Source: Caballeronia calidae (GTDB lineage: Bacteria; Pseudomonadota; Gammaproteobacteria; Burkholderiales; Burkholderiaceae). Taken from it: a stretch of DNA of 64,000 nt. Under the pieces are notes generated by a model. It saw nothing but the letters and a program-made list of their open reading frames with translations, was not told the DNA's origin and did no database searches. Made by a program: the position numbers and the translations under genes. This document shows, one piece after another, positions 21,929 to 29,748 of the stretch (its first letter is position 1; each line of letters opens with the position of its first letter). Where the stretch lies: NCBI RefSeq assembly GCF_900044055.2, contig NZ_FCOX02000016.1, positions 94,460 through 158,459 of the forward strand, read 5' to 3'.

Positions 21929-22287
21929 GGGGGCGACCTGGTTTCGACAGGGGTTGTGAAGCGGTCAGGGCATACCGAGGACCCGTCACCTCGTTAATCA
22001 ATGGGAAAAACGTAACTGCAAACGACGATACGTTCGCACTGGCAGCCTAAGGGCTAGCCGTCCTCTCACTAATTCGCTGACGGGTTAGGGTAGCAATACC
22101 ACGAGAGGTCATATACGTCAGATAAGCCTTTGCGGCGTCACGACGCCAAGGTCGAAAATTTAGTGAATCGCCGTAACGCAGCGTGTTCGTCCGCGTCGTT
22201 GCGGTTAAATCAAAAGACAGAACTAAGTATGTAGAACTGGTCGTAGAGCGCTTCTGGACGCGGGTTCGATTCCCGCCGCCTCCACCA
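21929..22287 (+). ncRNA. ssrA: Transfer-messenger RNA (tmRNA)
   Basis: The RNA starts GGGGGCGACCTGGTTTCGAC and ends in a tRNA-like TTCGATTCCCGCCGCCTCCACCA region (given here in part: T-arm GGTTCGATTCC, then CCTCCACCA). The 5' GGGGGCG pairs with the 3' CGCCTCC to form the acceptor stem, with one G-U pair. The tag reading frame at 22018-22050 reads ANDDTFALAA then TAA, ending in the ALAA-type protease signal. Length about 359 nt is normal for a one-piece tmRNA. It rescues stalled ribosomes with SmpB. Confidence 0.97.
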
Positions 22288-22300
22288 AAACACCCCGCTG

Positions 22301-22335
22301 AAACCCGCGATCGCGCAAGCATCGCGGGTTTTTCT
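22301..22335 (+). terminator. ssrA terminator
   Basis: AACCCGCGAT and ATCGCGGGTT form a 10-bp stem across a short loop, followed by TTT. It begins 14 nt after the tmRNA CCA end. Confidence 0.9.
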
Positions 22336-22353
22336 TTGGGCGCGCGGCAGGCG

Positions 22354-22374
22354 AAAAAAAGCCCCGCGCGGGGC
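22354..22374 (-). terminator. Minus-strand terminator-like palindrome after ssrA
   Basis: GCCCCGCGCGGGGC is a perfect 14-bp palindrome flanked on its plus-left side by seven A, so minus-strand transcripts would meet a GC hairpin plus T-run. No confident minus-strand gene feeds it. Confidence 0.55.
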
Positions 22375-22380
22375 GGGGCA

Positions 22381-22653
22381 AACATCCTTGAGAGACGTAG
22401 CGACGACAGAGACAGCCTTCACTACGTCCGACAGAATAGGCGGTTCGGCGACGTGCTCGTATCAGACCGGTCTGAAAGTCACTGCTTCGCGTCAATTATC
22501 ACAGTCTCTGTCCGTCACATTCGGTCACTCTCCACCCGAGAACGACCAATCAGAAAGCTCCCATTTCTGGCGTTCCGACTTAGATTTATTCTGGTTCCGC
22601 ATCTTGATCCTGTTGTCAGTCAGCAGCAAATCAAGTGCCATTCCAAGTACTTT
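22381..22653. other. A+T-richer relic-like stretch downstream of ssrA
   Basis: This stretch is visibly richer in A and T than its neighbours and contains no complete recognisable gene. A minus-strand open frame at 22525-22716 (63 codons) includes the segment VLGMALDLLLTDNR followed by a Lys/Arg/Gln-rich part; it resembles no family I recognise and may be the worn end of an integrated element. The 3' end of ssrA is a well-known integration site for islands. No second copy of the ssrA 3' sequence was seen in the window, so this is inference. Confidence 0.35.
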
Positions 22654-22683
22654 GACCTCGCCTCGTGCGAGGTCTTTTTTTTT
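22654..22683 (+). terminator. Orphan terminator
   Basis: GACCTCG and CGAGGTC pair across CCTCGTG and are followed by nine T. It is a strong rho-independent form on the plus strand, with no annotated gene between it and ssrA, so it marks an undescribed short transcript or a relic. Confidence 0.75.
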
Positions 22684-22841
22684 GCACCATGGACACGCGC
22701 GACGAATCCTGCGCAACGTGCACGATCAGGCGAAAGATAGCGGGAAAAGAGGAAGACGTGCGCAGCGGTTGCGCGACAGAAACAGGCCGGAGACAAGCCA
22801 GTCACGGCGCGCGAGCATGCGCGCCGCGTTACAGACGACGC

Positions 22842-23111
22842 TCAGTTGGAACCGTCCTTCGGACATTTCAGATTGCAGCCTTCGGGATCGCCGTTGTCAC
22901 CTCGGCGGCGCATCGCCGACTTGCCATTCTGAAACTTCTCCGACGGCGCGGACGCGGCGAACTGCATCTGCGGATGTTCGTTGAGACGGAATTGATCTTG
23001 CAGAATGCCGCCCGGCATGCCCGGGGAATTCTGGGCGAAGGCGACAGGAACCAGATACATCGCGCCGGCGACGAGCGCGGCGGAGGAACAAGCGAGCAAC
23101 GAGAGTTTCAT
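22842..23111 (-). CDS. Small exported protein of unknown function
   Basis: An 89-residue product that I do not recognise. It begins MKLSLLACSSAALVAGAMYL and has a signal peptide ending near PVAFAQ, leaving about 62 mature residues. These contain a Gly/Pro segment (NSPGMPGGILQDQF), a basic patch RRRGDNGD, and a C-terminal pair of cysteines in CNLKCPKDGSN that could form a disulfide or bind metal in the periplasm. It lies alone between the relic stretch and fdsR; a strong GC hairpin just beyond its stop (22805-22826) lacks a T-run. Confidence 0.6.
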   Translation of the reverse strand: MKLSLLACSSAALVAGAMYLVPVAFAQNSPGMPGGILQDQFRLNEHPQMQFAASAPSEKFQNGKSAMRRRGDNGDPEGCNLKCPKDGSN

Positions 23112-23255
23112 GGCGGTTTATCGCGCGGGGAAATCGCGCCTGGAGCAGTAAAGTCGACAGCAAGCCGTTAGGTTAACCCAATTCGCTGTCGAAGGCAGTT
23201 TTACACGCCCCCCGCTCTCTTACCGCGCGTTTCCTGTCTTCGTCACGCGCTTGCT

Positions 23256-24332
23256 TCAGCCGCGCAATCCTTCGTCGACATCGACGAGCGAGCCGCAGCT
23301 CGCCGGATCGTAGCCCTCCAGATGCGCCACGCTGTCGGTGAATCCTTCGCTACGCAGAATGCGCAACACCGACGCGAGGCGCGCTTCGTCGAGCCGCGCA
23401 CGCTCGCAGGCGAAGAAATAATCCTCGTGGACGATCGGAATGAAATCGAGCGCGAAATGCTGCGCGGCCGGCTGCACGCCGAAGCCGAGATCCGCCATGC
23501 CGCTCGCGACGAACGCGGCGATCGCCGAATGCGTGAGCTCGGTCGTCGCATAGCCGTTGATCTGGTCCGGATCGACGCCCACGCTCCGCAACGACAGATC
23601 GAGCAGCATGCGCGTGCCGGAACCCGGCTGTCGATTGACGAAGCGCACGTCGCCGCGCGCGAGATCGCGCAGGCCGGAGATGTGCTTCGGATTACCCTTT
23701 GGCAGAAAAAGTCCCTGCGTGCGCCGCGTGAGCCGAATCAACTGATGCTTGTTGCGGTCCAGATACGGCCGATAGATGTCCGCGCACGTCGAACGGAATT
23801 CGCCGATCGGCAAATGGAAGCCTGCCAGTTCGCACTCGCCGCGCGCAAGCGCGCTCACCGCCTCGGCGCTTTCGCGGTATTTGATGTCGACCGGCACGCG
23901 CTGGTCGCCGAGCGCGCGCACGAGCGTCGCGACCGCATAGCCGTGCGACGCATGAATCCGCACCTGCGTCACGCCACCCGCGAGACGCCGGTTCAGCTCG
24001 AGGGCGACATCGTTCGCCACGGCCTGCAACGGCGCTTCGAGCCGGTCGCCGCAGACGCGTTGTGCGCGCAGCACGGACTCGCCGAGTTCCGACAGCACCG
24101 ACCCGCGCCCGCGCGATTTGGTGATCAGCGCGCCGCCGAGACGCACCTCGATTTCGCGCAGCAAACCCCACGCGTGCCGATAGGACAAACCCTTAGCGTT
24201 CGCGGCATTCGCGATGCTGCCCGTCTGCGCGACGAGCTGTAAAAGCGGCACAACCGCGCTGAGACTGGTTTCCCGGCCGTCGGCGTCCCGCAGGACCAGT
24301 TCGGCCCGGCATTCGACGTCCACCATATGCAC
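23256..24332 (-). CDS. fdsR: ModE/LysR-type regulator of formate dehydrogenase
   Basis: A 358-residue regulator with an N-terminal ModE-like winged helix at about residues 15-85 (TGSIANAANAKGLSYRHAWGLLREIE). It is followed by a periplasmic-binding-protein-like ligand domain of the type that binds molybdate or oxyanions (from VTQVRIHASHGYAVATL on). It is divergent from fdsGBAD with 122 bp between start codons. Regulators of this form next to fds operons are called FdsR in Cupriavidus. A role in controlling formate dehydrogenase is therefore inferred from family and position. An alternative ATG at 24326 removes two residues. Confidence 0.82.
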   Translation of the reverse strand: MHMVDVECRAELVLRDADGRETSLSAVVPLLQLVAQTGSIANAANAKGLSYRHAWGLLREIEVRLGGALITKSRGRGSVLSELGESVLRAQRVCGDRLEAPLQAVANDVALELNRRLAGGVTQVRIHASHGYAVATLVRALGDQRVPVDIKYRESAEAVSALARGECELAGFHLPIGEFRSTCADIYRPYLDRNKHQLIRLTRRTQGLFLPKGNPKHISGLRDLARGDVRFVNRQPGSGTRMLLDLSLRSVGVDPDQINGYATTELTHSAIAAFVASGMADLGFGVQPAAQHFALDFIPIVHEDYFFACERARLDEARLASVLRILRSEGFTDSVAHLEGYDPASCGSLVDVDEGLRG

Positions 24333-24412
24333 TCCCCCTTCCTATTGCCAAGATATATCACCACGCCTATTGTTCTCGTACAAGCTCGGCACCCTTAATT
24401 ATATCGAGCCGA

Positions 24413-24433
24413 ATATGTACCAACAAAACATAT
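24413..24433. promoter_or_regulatory. Candidate FdsR operator
   Basis: ATATGT (24413-24418) and ACATAT (24428-24433) form a dyad with 9-bp spacing, the T-N11-A geometry favoured by LysR-type factors. It lies 22 bp before the fdsG start in the fdsR-fdsG gap. A second pair, TCGGC / GCCGA, flanks the adjacent A/T-rich segment. Confidence 0.45.
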
Positions 24434-24454
24434 GCCGAGCGTTGGAGGAGCCCC

Positions 24455-24943
24455 ATGACACATCCGCAGCTTTCCGCCGCTGCATCCGTTGAACTCGTGC
24501 GTCGCCACGCGGTACAGGGTGCGACGCTGATGACCATTCTTCACGCCATCCAGGACGAAGTCGGCTATGTGCCGGACGCCGTCGTCGCGCCGCTCGCGCA
24601 GACGCTGTCGCTGTCGCGGGCGGAGGTGCATGGCGTCATCACCTATTACCATCACTTCCGCTCCGCGCCGCCCGCACGCGTGACCGTGCAGTTGTGCCGC
24701 GCGGAAGCCTGCCGCAGCATGGGCACGGAAGCGCTGAAAGACCACATCGAGGGGCACACGGGTTGCCGCTTCGACAGCGGCCACGCGGAAGACACCGAGC
24801 TCGAATCGGTGTATTGCCTCGGCCAGTGCGCGCTGTCTCCGTCGATGATGATCAACGGTGAACTGCACGCGCGCGTGACGCCGGCGAAGTTTGATCGCCT
24901 TTATGCCGCTGCGCAAACGAAAGTCGCGGAGGTGACGGCATGA
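24455..24943 (+). CDS. fdsG: NAD-dependent formate dehydrogenase, gamma subunit
   Basis: A 162-residue NuoE-like thioredoxin-fold subunit with one [2Fe-2S] cluster. The ligand pattern CRAEAC and CLGQC matches CX4C...CX3C. It passes electrons within the soluble FdsGBAD complex that oxidises formate to CO2 and reduces NAD. It starts after a GGAGGAG ribosome-binding site, and its stop overlaps the fdsB start by 4 bp (ATGA), so translation is coupled. Confidence 0.95.
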   Translation: MTHPQLSAAASVELVRRHAVQGATLMTILHAIQDEVGYVPDAVVAPLAQTLSLSRAEVHGVITYYHHFRSAPPARVTVQLCRAEACRSMGTEALKDHIEGHTGCRFDSGHAEDTELESVYCLGQCALSPSMMINGELHARVTPAKFDRLYAAAQTKVAEVTA

Positions 24944-26496
24944 CGCGCATTTACGTTCCCATCGATTCGTCTGCGCTCGCGCTTGGCGCCGATGCCGTGG
25001 CCGAAGCCATCGCGAGCGAAGCGCAAAAGCGCGGGCTCGACGTGCAACTCGTGCGCAACGGGTCGCGCGGGCTCCTCTATCTCGAACCGCTCGTCGAAGT
25101 CGAGACGCCGGACGGGCGCATCGGTTATTCGAACGTCGAGGCCGACGATGTCGCCGCGCTCTTCGACGCCGGCTTTCACGAAGGCCGGGCGCATGACAAG
25201 AACGTCGGTGTGGTCGACGAGATTCCGTATCTCAAGAATCAGCAGCGTCTGACGTTCGCGCGCATCGGCATCACGGACCCGCTGTCCATCGACGATTACG
25301 TGGCGCTCGGCGGCCTTCAGGGGCTGCGCAACGTGCTCGAGATGAACGGCGACGCCGTCTGCGAAGCGCTGCTCGATTCCGGCCTGCGTGGCCGCGGCGG
25401 CGCGGCGTTCCCCGCGGGCATCAAGTGGAAGACCGTGCGCGCGGCGCTCGCGGATCAGAAGTACATCGTCTGCAACGCGGACGAAGGCGACTCGGGCACG
25501 TTCTCCGACCGCCTCGTGATGGAAAGCGATCCGTACATGCTGATCGAAGGCATGATCATCGCCGGCGTGGCGACGGGCGCGACCCAGGGCTACATCTACG
25601 TGCGCAGCGAGTATCCGCATTCCATCGCGATGCTGAACCGCGCGATCGACCGCGCACGCGACGCGGGCTGGCTCGGCGCGAGCGTGCTCGGCAGCTCGCA
25701 CGCGTTCGATCTGTACGTCGCGAAGGGCGCGGGCTCCTACGTGTGCGGCGAGGAAACGGCGCTGCTCGAATCGCTCGAAGGCAAGCGCGGCATCGTGCGC
25801 GCGAAGCCGCCGGTGCCGGCGCTCGTCGGCCTGTACGGCAAGCCGACCGTCATCAACAACGTCATCACGCTCGCGACCGTGCCGGTCATCTTCGCGAAGG
25901 GCGCGGCGTTCTATCGCGATTACGGCATGGGCCGCTCGCGCGGCACGCTGCCCTTCCAGATCGCGGGCAACGTGAAGCAAGGCGGCCTCGTGGAACTCGC
26001 GTTCGGCGTGACGCTGCGCGAGCTGATCTACACCTACGGCGGCGGCACGGCGAGCGGCCGTCCGGCGCGCGCGGTGCAGGTGGGCGGTCCGCTCGGCACG
26101 TATCTGCCGGAAAGCCAGTGGGACATTCCGCTCGACTACGAGGAATACGCGAAGGTCGGCGCGGTGGTCGGCCACGGCGGGCTCGTGATCCATGACGACA
26201 CATCGAATCTCGCCGAGCTCGCGCAATACGCGATGCACTTCTGCGCGATCGAATCGTGCGGCAAGTGCACGCCGTGCCGCATCGGCTCGACGCGCGGCGA
26301 AGAGGTCATCGCGAAGATCCGCGAAGGCGATACGTCGGTGAAGCAGATCACGCTGCTGCGCGAGTTGTGCGACACGATGATCTCCGGTTCGCTCTGCGCG
26401 ATGGGCGGCATGACGCCGTTCCCGGTGGTGTCCGCGCTCGATCACTTCCCGGAAGATTTCGGCCTGCCCCGCTCGCCGGTTCAGAAAGCCGCATAA
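24940..26496 (+). CDS. fdsB: NAD-dependent formate dehydrogenase, beta subunit
   Basis: A 518-residue NuoF-like flavoprotein. An N-terminal thioredoxin-like domain (about 1-110) precedes the FMN/NADH-binding core with GLRGRGGAAFPAG and the NADEGDSGTFSDR segment. The [4Fe-4S] ligands lie in CGKCTPCRIG near the C-terminus, with a later cysteine in GSLCAMGG. It is the site of NAD reduction in the complex. Full length for the family, and translationally coupled to fdsG. Confidence 0.96.
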   Translation: MTRIYVPIDSSALALGADAVAEAIASEAQKRGLDVQLVRNGSRGLLYLEPLVEVETPDGRIGYSNVEADDVAALFDAGFHEGRAHDKNVGVVDEIPYLKNQQRLTFARIGITDPLSIDDYVALGGLQGLRNVLEMNGDAVCEALLDSGLRGRGGAAFPAGIKWKTVRAALADQKYIVCNADEGDSGTFSDRLVMESDPYMLIEGMIIAGVATGATQGYIYVRSEYPHSIAMLNRAIDRARDAGWLGASVLGSSHAFDLYVAKGAGSYVCGEETALLESLEGKRGIVRAKPPVPALVGLYGKPTVINNVITLATVPVIFAKGAAFYRDYGMGRSRGTLPFQIAGNVKQGGLVELAFGVTLRELIYTYGGGTASGRPARAVQVGGPLGTYLPESQWDIPLDYEEYAKVGAVVGHGGLVIHDDTSNLAELAQYAMHFCAIESCGKCTPCRIGSTRGEEVIAKIREGDTSVKQITLLRELCDTMISGSLCAMGGMTPFPVVSALDHFPEDFGLPRSPVQKAA

Positions 26497-26512
26497 GAAA
26501 CAGGAGACGACA

Positions 26513-29443
26513 ATGTCCAATACCATCAACGGCTGCGGCTCCGGCAACTGCGCGTGCAAGAGCGCCGCATCGGTGCAGCGCCGCGATCCGTTCGACGATA
26601 CCGACTACGGCACGCCGCTGCGCCACGCCGATATCGACGTCACGCTCGAAATCGACGGCCAGGCGGTCACGGTGCCCGCAGGCACGTCGGTGATGCGCGC
26701 CGCGATCGAAGCCGGCGTCAACGTGCCGAAGCTCTGCGCGACAGATTCCCTGGAGCCGTGGGGCTCGTGCCGCCTGTGCCTCGTCGAGATCGAAGGCAAG
26801 CGCGGCTATCCCGCTTCCTGCACGACGCCCGTCGAAGCGGGCATGAAAGTGCGCACGCAAAGCGACAAGCTGCAATCGCTGCGCAAGAACGTGATGGAGC
26901 TGTACATCTCCGATCACCCGCTCGACTGCCTCACCTGCCCCGCCAACGGCGACTGCGAACTGCAGGACATGGCGGGCGTGGTCGGCCTGCGCGAAGTGCG
27001 TTACGGCTACGAAGGCGCAAACCACCTGAAGGACAAGAAGGACGAGTCGAATCCGTACTTCACGTACGATCCGTCGAAGTGCATCGTCTGCAATCGCTGC
27101 GTGCGCGCGTGCGAGGAAACGCAAGGTACGTTCGCGCTGACGATCGCCGGACGCGGCTTCGAATCGCGCGTCGCCGCGAGCGAAAACGTGCCGTTCATGG
27201 AATCGGAGTGCGTGTCGTGCGGCGCCTGCGTCGCTGCGTGCCCGACCGCGACGCTGCAGGAAAAGAGCGTGATCATGCTCGGCCAGGCGGAGCATTCGGC
27301 CATCACGACGTGCGCGTACTGCGGCGTCGGCTGCTCGCTCAAGGCGGAGATGAAGGGCAACACCGTCGTGCGCATGACGCCGAACAAGAACGGCCAGGCG
27401 AACGAAGGCCACGCGTGCGTGAAGGGCCGCTTCGCATGGGGCTATGCCACGCACAAGGACCGCATCACGAAGCCGATGATCCGCGCGAAGATCACCGATC
27501 CGTGGCGCGAAGTGTCGTGGGAAGAAGCGCTCAACTATGCGGCGAGCGAGTTCCGCCGCATCCAGGACAAGTACGGGCGCGATTCGATCGGCGGCATCAC
27601 GTCGTCGCGCTGCACGAACGAAGAGACGTACCTCGTGCAGAAGCTCGTGCGCGCCGCGTTCGGCAACAACAACGTCGATACCTGCGCGCGCGTGTGCCAC
27701 TCGCCGACGGGCTACGGCCTCAAGTCGACGCTCGGCGAATCGGCGGGCACGCAGACGTTCGCATCGATCGAGCAATCGGATGTGATCGTCGTCATGGGCG
27801 CGAATCCGACCGACGGCCACCCGGTCTTCGGCTCGCGTCTCAAGCGCCGGGTGCGCGAAGGCGCGAAGCTCATCGTGATCGACCCGCGCCGTATCGATAT
27901 CGTCGATACGCCGCACGTGAAAGCGCAGTACCACCTGCAATTGCGTCCGGGCACGAACGTCGCGATGGTCAACTCGCTCGCGCACGTGATCGTCACCGAA
28001 GGCCTGCTGAAGGAAGACTTCATCGCCGAGCGCTGCGAGACGCGCGCGTTCGACCAGTGGCGCGAATTCGTCGCGCGCGAGGAGAACTCGCCCGAAGCGA
28101 TGGAAGCCACGACCGGCGTGCCGGCCGACAAGGTCCGCGAAGCCGCGCGCGTCTACGCGACGGGCGGCAACGGCGCGATCTACTACGGTCTCGGCGTGAC
28201 CGAGCATGCGCAAGGCTCGACGGCGGTGATGGGCATCGCGAACCTCGCGATGGCAACGGGCAACGTCGGACGCGAAGGCGTCGGCGTGAATCCGCTGCGC
28301 GGCCAGAACAACGTGCAGGGTTCGTGCGACATGGGCTCGTTCCCGCACGAGCTGCCGGGCTATCGCCATATCGGCGACGCGGCGACGCGCTCGCTCTTCG
28401 AGGAAGCGTGGGACGTGAAGCTCCATCCGGAGCCGGGCCTGCGCATCCCGAACATGTTCGATGCCGCAATGCACGGCACCTTCATGGGCCTCTACTGCCA
28501 GGGCGAGGACATCGTCCAGTCCGATCCGAACACGCAGCATGTCGGCGCGGCGCTGTCGGCGATGGAATGCATCGTCGTGCAGGACATCTTCCTGAACGAA
28601 ACCGCGAAGTACGCGCACGTTCTGCTGCCCGGCTCGACCTTCCTCGAAAAGGACGGCACCTTCACCAACGCCGAGCGCCGCATCTCGCGCGTGCGCAAGG
28701 TGATGCCGCCGCTCGCGGGCTATTCGGACTGGGAAGTGACGATCAAACTCTCGCGCGCGCTCGGCTACGAGATGAACTACGCGAACCCGTCCGAGATCAT
28801 GGACGAGATCGCGCGTCTCACGCCGACCTTCCACGGCGTCTCCTACGATCGCATCGACGAGCTCGGCAGCATCCAATGGCCGTGCAACGAGAAGGCGCCG
28901 GACGGCACGCCGACGATGCACATCGACGAGTTCGTGCGCGGCAAGGGGCGCTTCGTCATCACGAAGTTCATCGCGACACCCGAGAAGGTCACGCGCAAGT
29001 ATCCGCTGCTGCTCACGACCGGGCGCATCCTGTCGCAGTACAACGTCGGCGCGCAGACACGCCGCACGGAGAACTCGCGCTGGCATGAAGAGGACCGGCT
29101 GGAGATTCATCCGGTGGACGCGGAAGATCGCGGCATCAAGGAAGACGACTGGGTCGGCATCGAGTCGCGCGCGGGGCAGACCGTGCTGCGCGCGAAGATC
29201 TCCGAGCGCATGCAGCCGGGCGTCGTCTACACGACGTTCCACTTCCCGGAATCGGGCGCGAACGTCATCACGACGGACTCGTCCGACTGGGCGACCAACT
29301 GTCCGGAGTACAAGGTGACGGCGGTGCAGGTGATGCCGGTGGAACAGCCGTCGCAATGGCAGAAGGACTACTCGCGCTTCAACACGCAACAGCTCGAACT
29401 GATGAACATGCGCGATGTCGCGCCGACCACTTCAGGGAAATGA
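26513..29443 (+). CDS. fdsA: NAD-dependent formate dehydrogenase, alpha (catalytic) subunit
   Basis: A 976-residue molybdenum/tungsten-bis-MGD oxidoreductase. The N-terminus holds a [2Fe-2S] ferredoxin domain (CATDSLEPWGSCRLC), a His-Cys [4Fe-4S] site (HPLDCLTCPANGDC), and two ferredoxin clusters (CIVCNRCVRAC, CVSCGACVAAC). A further [4Fe-4S] site CAYCGVGC opens the molybdopterin domain. The metal ligand is C395 followed by H396 in ARVCHSPT, the formate-dehydrogenase type. Molybdopterin-binding C-terminal domain is complete. It follows fdsB by 16 bp. Confidence 0.97.
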   Translation: MSNTINGCGSGNCACKSAASVQRRDPFDDTDYGTPLRHADIDVTLEIDGQAVTVPAGTSVMRAAIEAGVNVPKLCATDSLEPWGSCRLCLVEIEGKRGYPASCTTPVEAGMKVRTQSDKLQSLRKNVMELYISDHPLDCLTCPANGDCELQDMAGVVGLREVRYGYEGANHLKDKKDESNPYFTYDPSKCIVCNRCVRACEETQGTFALTIAGRGFESRVAASENVPFMESECVSCGACVAACPTATLQEKSVIMLGQAEHSAITTCAYCGVGCSLKAEMKGNTVVRMTPNKNGQANEGHACVKGRFAWGYATHKDRITKPMIRAKITDPWREVSWEEALNYAASEFRRIQDKYGRDSIGGITSSRCTNEETYLVQKLVRAAFGNNNVDTCARVCHSPTGYGLKSTLGESAGTQTFASIEQSDVIVVMGANPTDGHPVFGSRLKRRVREGAKLIVIDPRRIDIVDTPHVKAQYHLQLRPGTNVAMVNSLAHVIVTEGLLKEDFIAERCETRAFDQWREFVAREENSPEAMEATTGVPADKVREAARVYATGGNGAIYYGLGVTEHAQGSTAVMGIANLAMATGNVGREGVGVNPLRGQNNVQGSCDMGSFPHELPGYRHIGDAATRSLFEEAWDVKLHPEPGLRIPNMFDAAMHGTFMGLYCQGEDIVQSDPNTQHVGAALSAMECIVVQDIFLNETAKYAHVLLPGSTFLEKDGTFTNAERRISRVRKVMPPLAGYSDWEVTIKLSRALGYEMNYANPSEIMDEIARLTPTFHGVSYDRIDELGSIQWPCNEKAPDGTPTMHIDEFVRGKGRFVITKFIATPEKVTRKYPLLLTTGRILSQYNVGAQTRRTENSRWHEEDRLEIHPVDAEDRGIKEDDWVGIESRAGQTVLRAKISERMQPGVVYTTFHFPESGANVITTDSSDWATNCPEYKVTAVQVMPVEQPSQWQKDYSRFNTQQLELMNMRDVAPTTSGK

Positions 29444-29446
29444 GCA

Positions 29447-29692
29447 ATGGATGTCGATAACCTGATCGAGATGGCGAACCGCATCGGCGAATTCTTCGAT
29501 TCGATGCCGGACCGCGCCGAAGCCGTCGACAGCGTCGCGGATCATATCCGGCGCTTCTGGGAGCCGCGCATGAGGATCGCGATTCTCACCGCGCTGGACA
29601 ATCCGGAAGCGAGCGCGACGATGGAGCCGATCGTGCGCGAAGCGCTCAACCTGCACAAGGCCGATCTTCAGCCGAAGACCGCGACCGCCTGA
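29447..29692 (+). CDS. fdsD: Formate dehydrogenase, delta subunit
   Basis: An 81-residue FdsD-type subunit with LIEMANRIGEFFDSMPDR and a conserved HIRRFWEPRMR segment. The start is 3 bp after the fdsA stop, and a terminator follows directly. FdsD is needed for full activity in the Cupriavidus and Rhodobacter enzymes. In many related operons fdsC (fdhD, the sulfurtransferase that activates the cofactor) sits between fdsA and fdsD; here it is absent. Confidence 0.93.
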   Translation: MDVDNLIEMANRIGEFFDSMPDRAEAVDSVADHIRRFWEPRMRIAILTALDNPEASATMEPIVREALNLHKADLQPKTATA

Positions 29693-29713
29693 CGTCGTTC
29701 ATCGAGCCGGTCG

Positions 29714-29748
29714 AGCCCCGCACTGCGTCAGCACTGCGGGGCTTTTTC
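29714..29748 (+). terminator. fds operon terminator
   Basis: GCCCCGCA and TGCGGGGC form an 8-bp stem followed by five T. Its end overlaps the stop codon region of the convergent monooxygenase gene. Confidence 0.9.

Noticed and set aside
22805..22826. Terminator for the small exported protein
   Set aside because: A good GC stem (CGGCGCGC / GCGCGCCG) but no T-run follows on the minus strand, so it was not called.
26348..29389. 1013-codon minus-strand open frame opposite fdsA
   Set aside because: Shadow of the fdsA coding strand; fdsA has complete cluster and active-site motifs.
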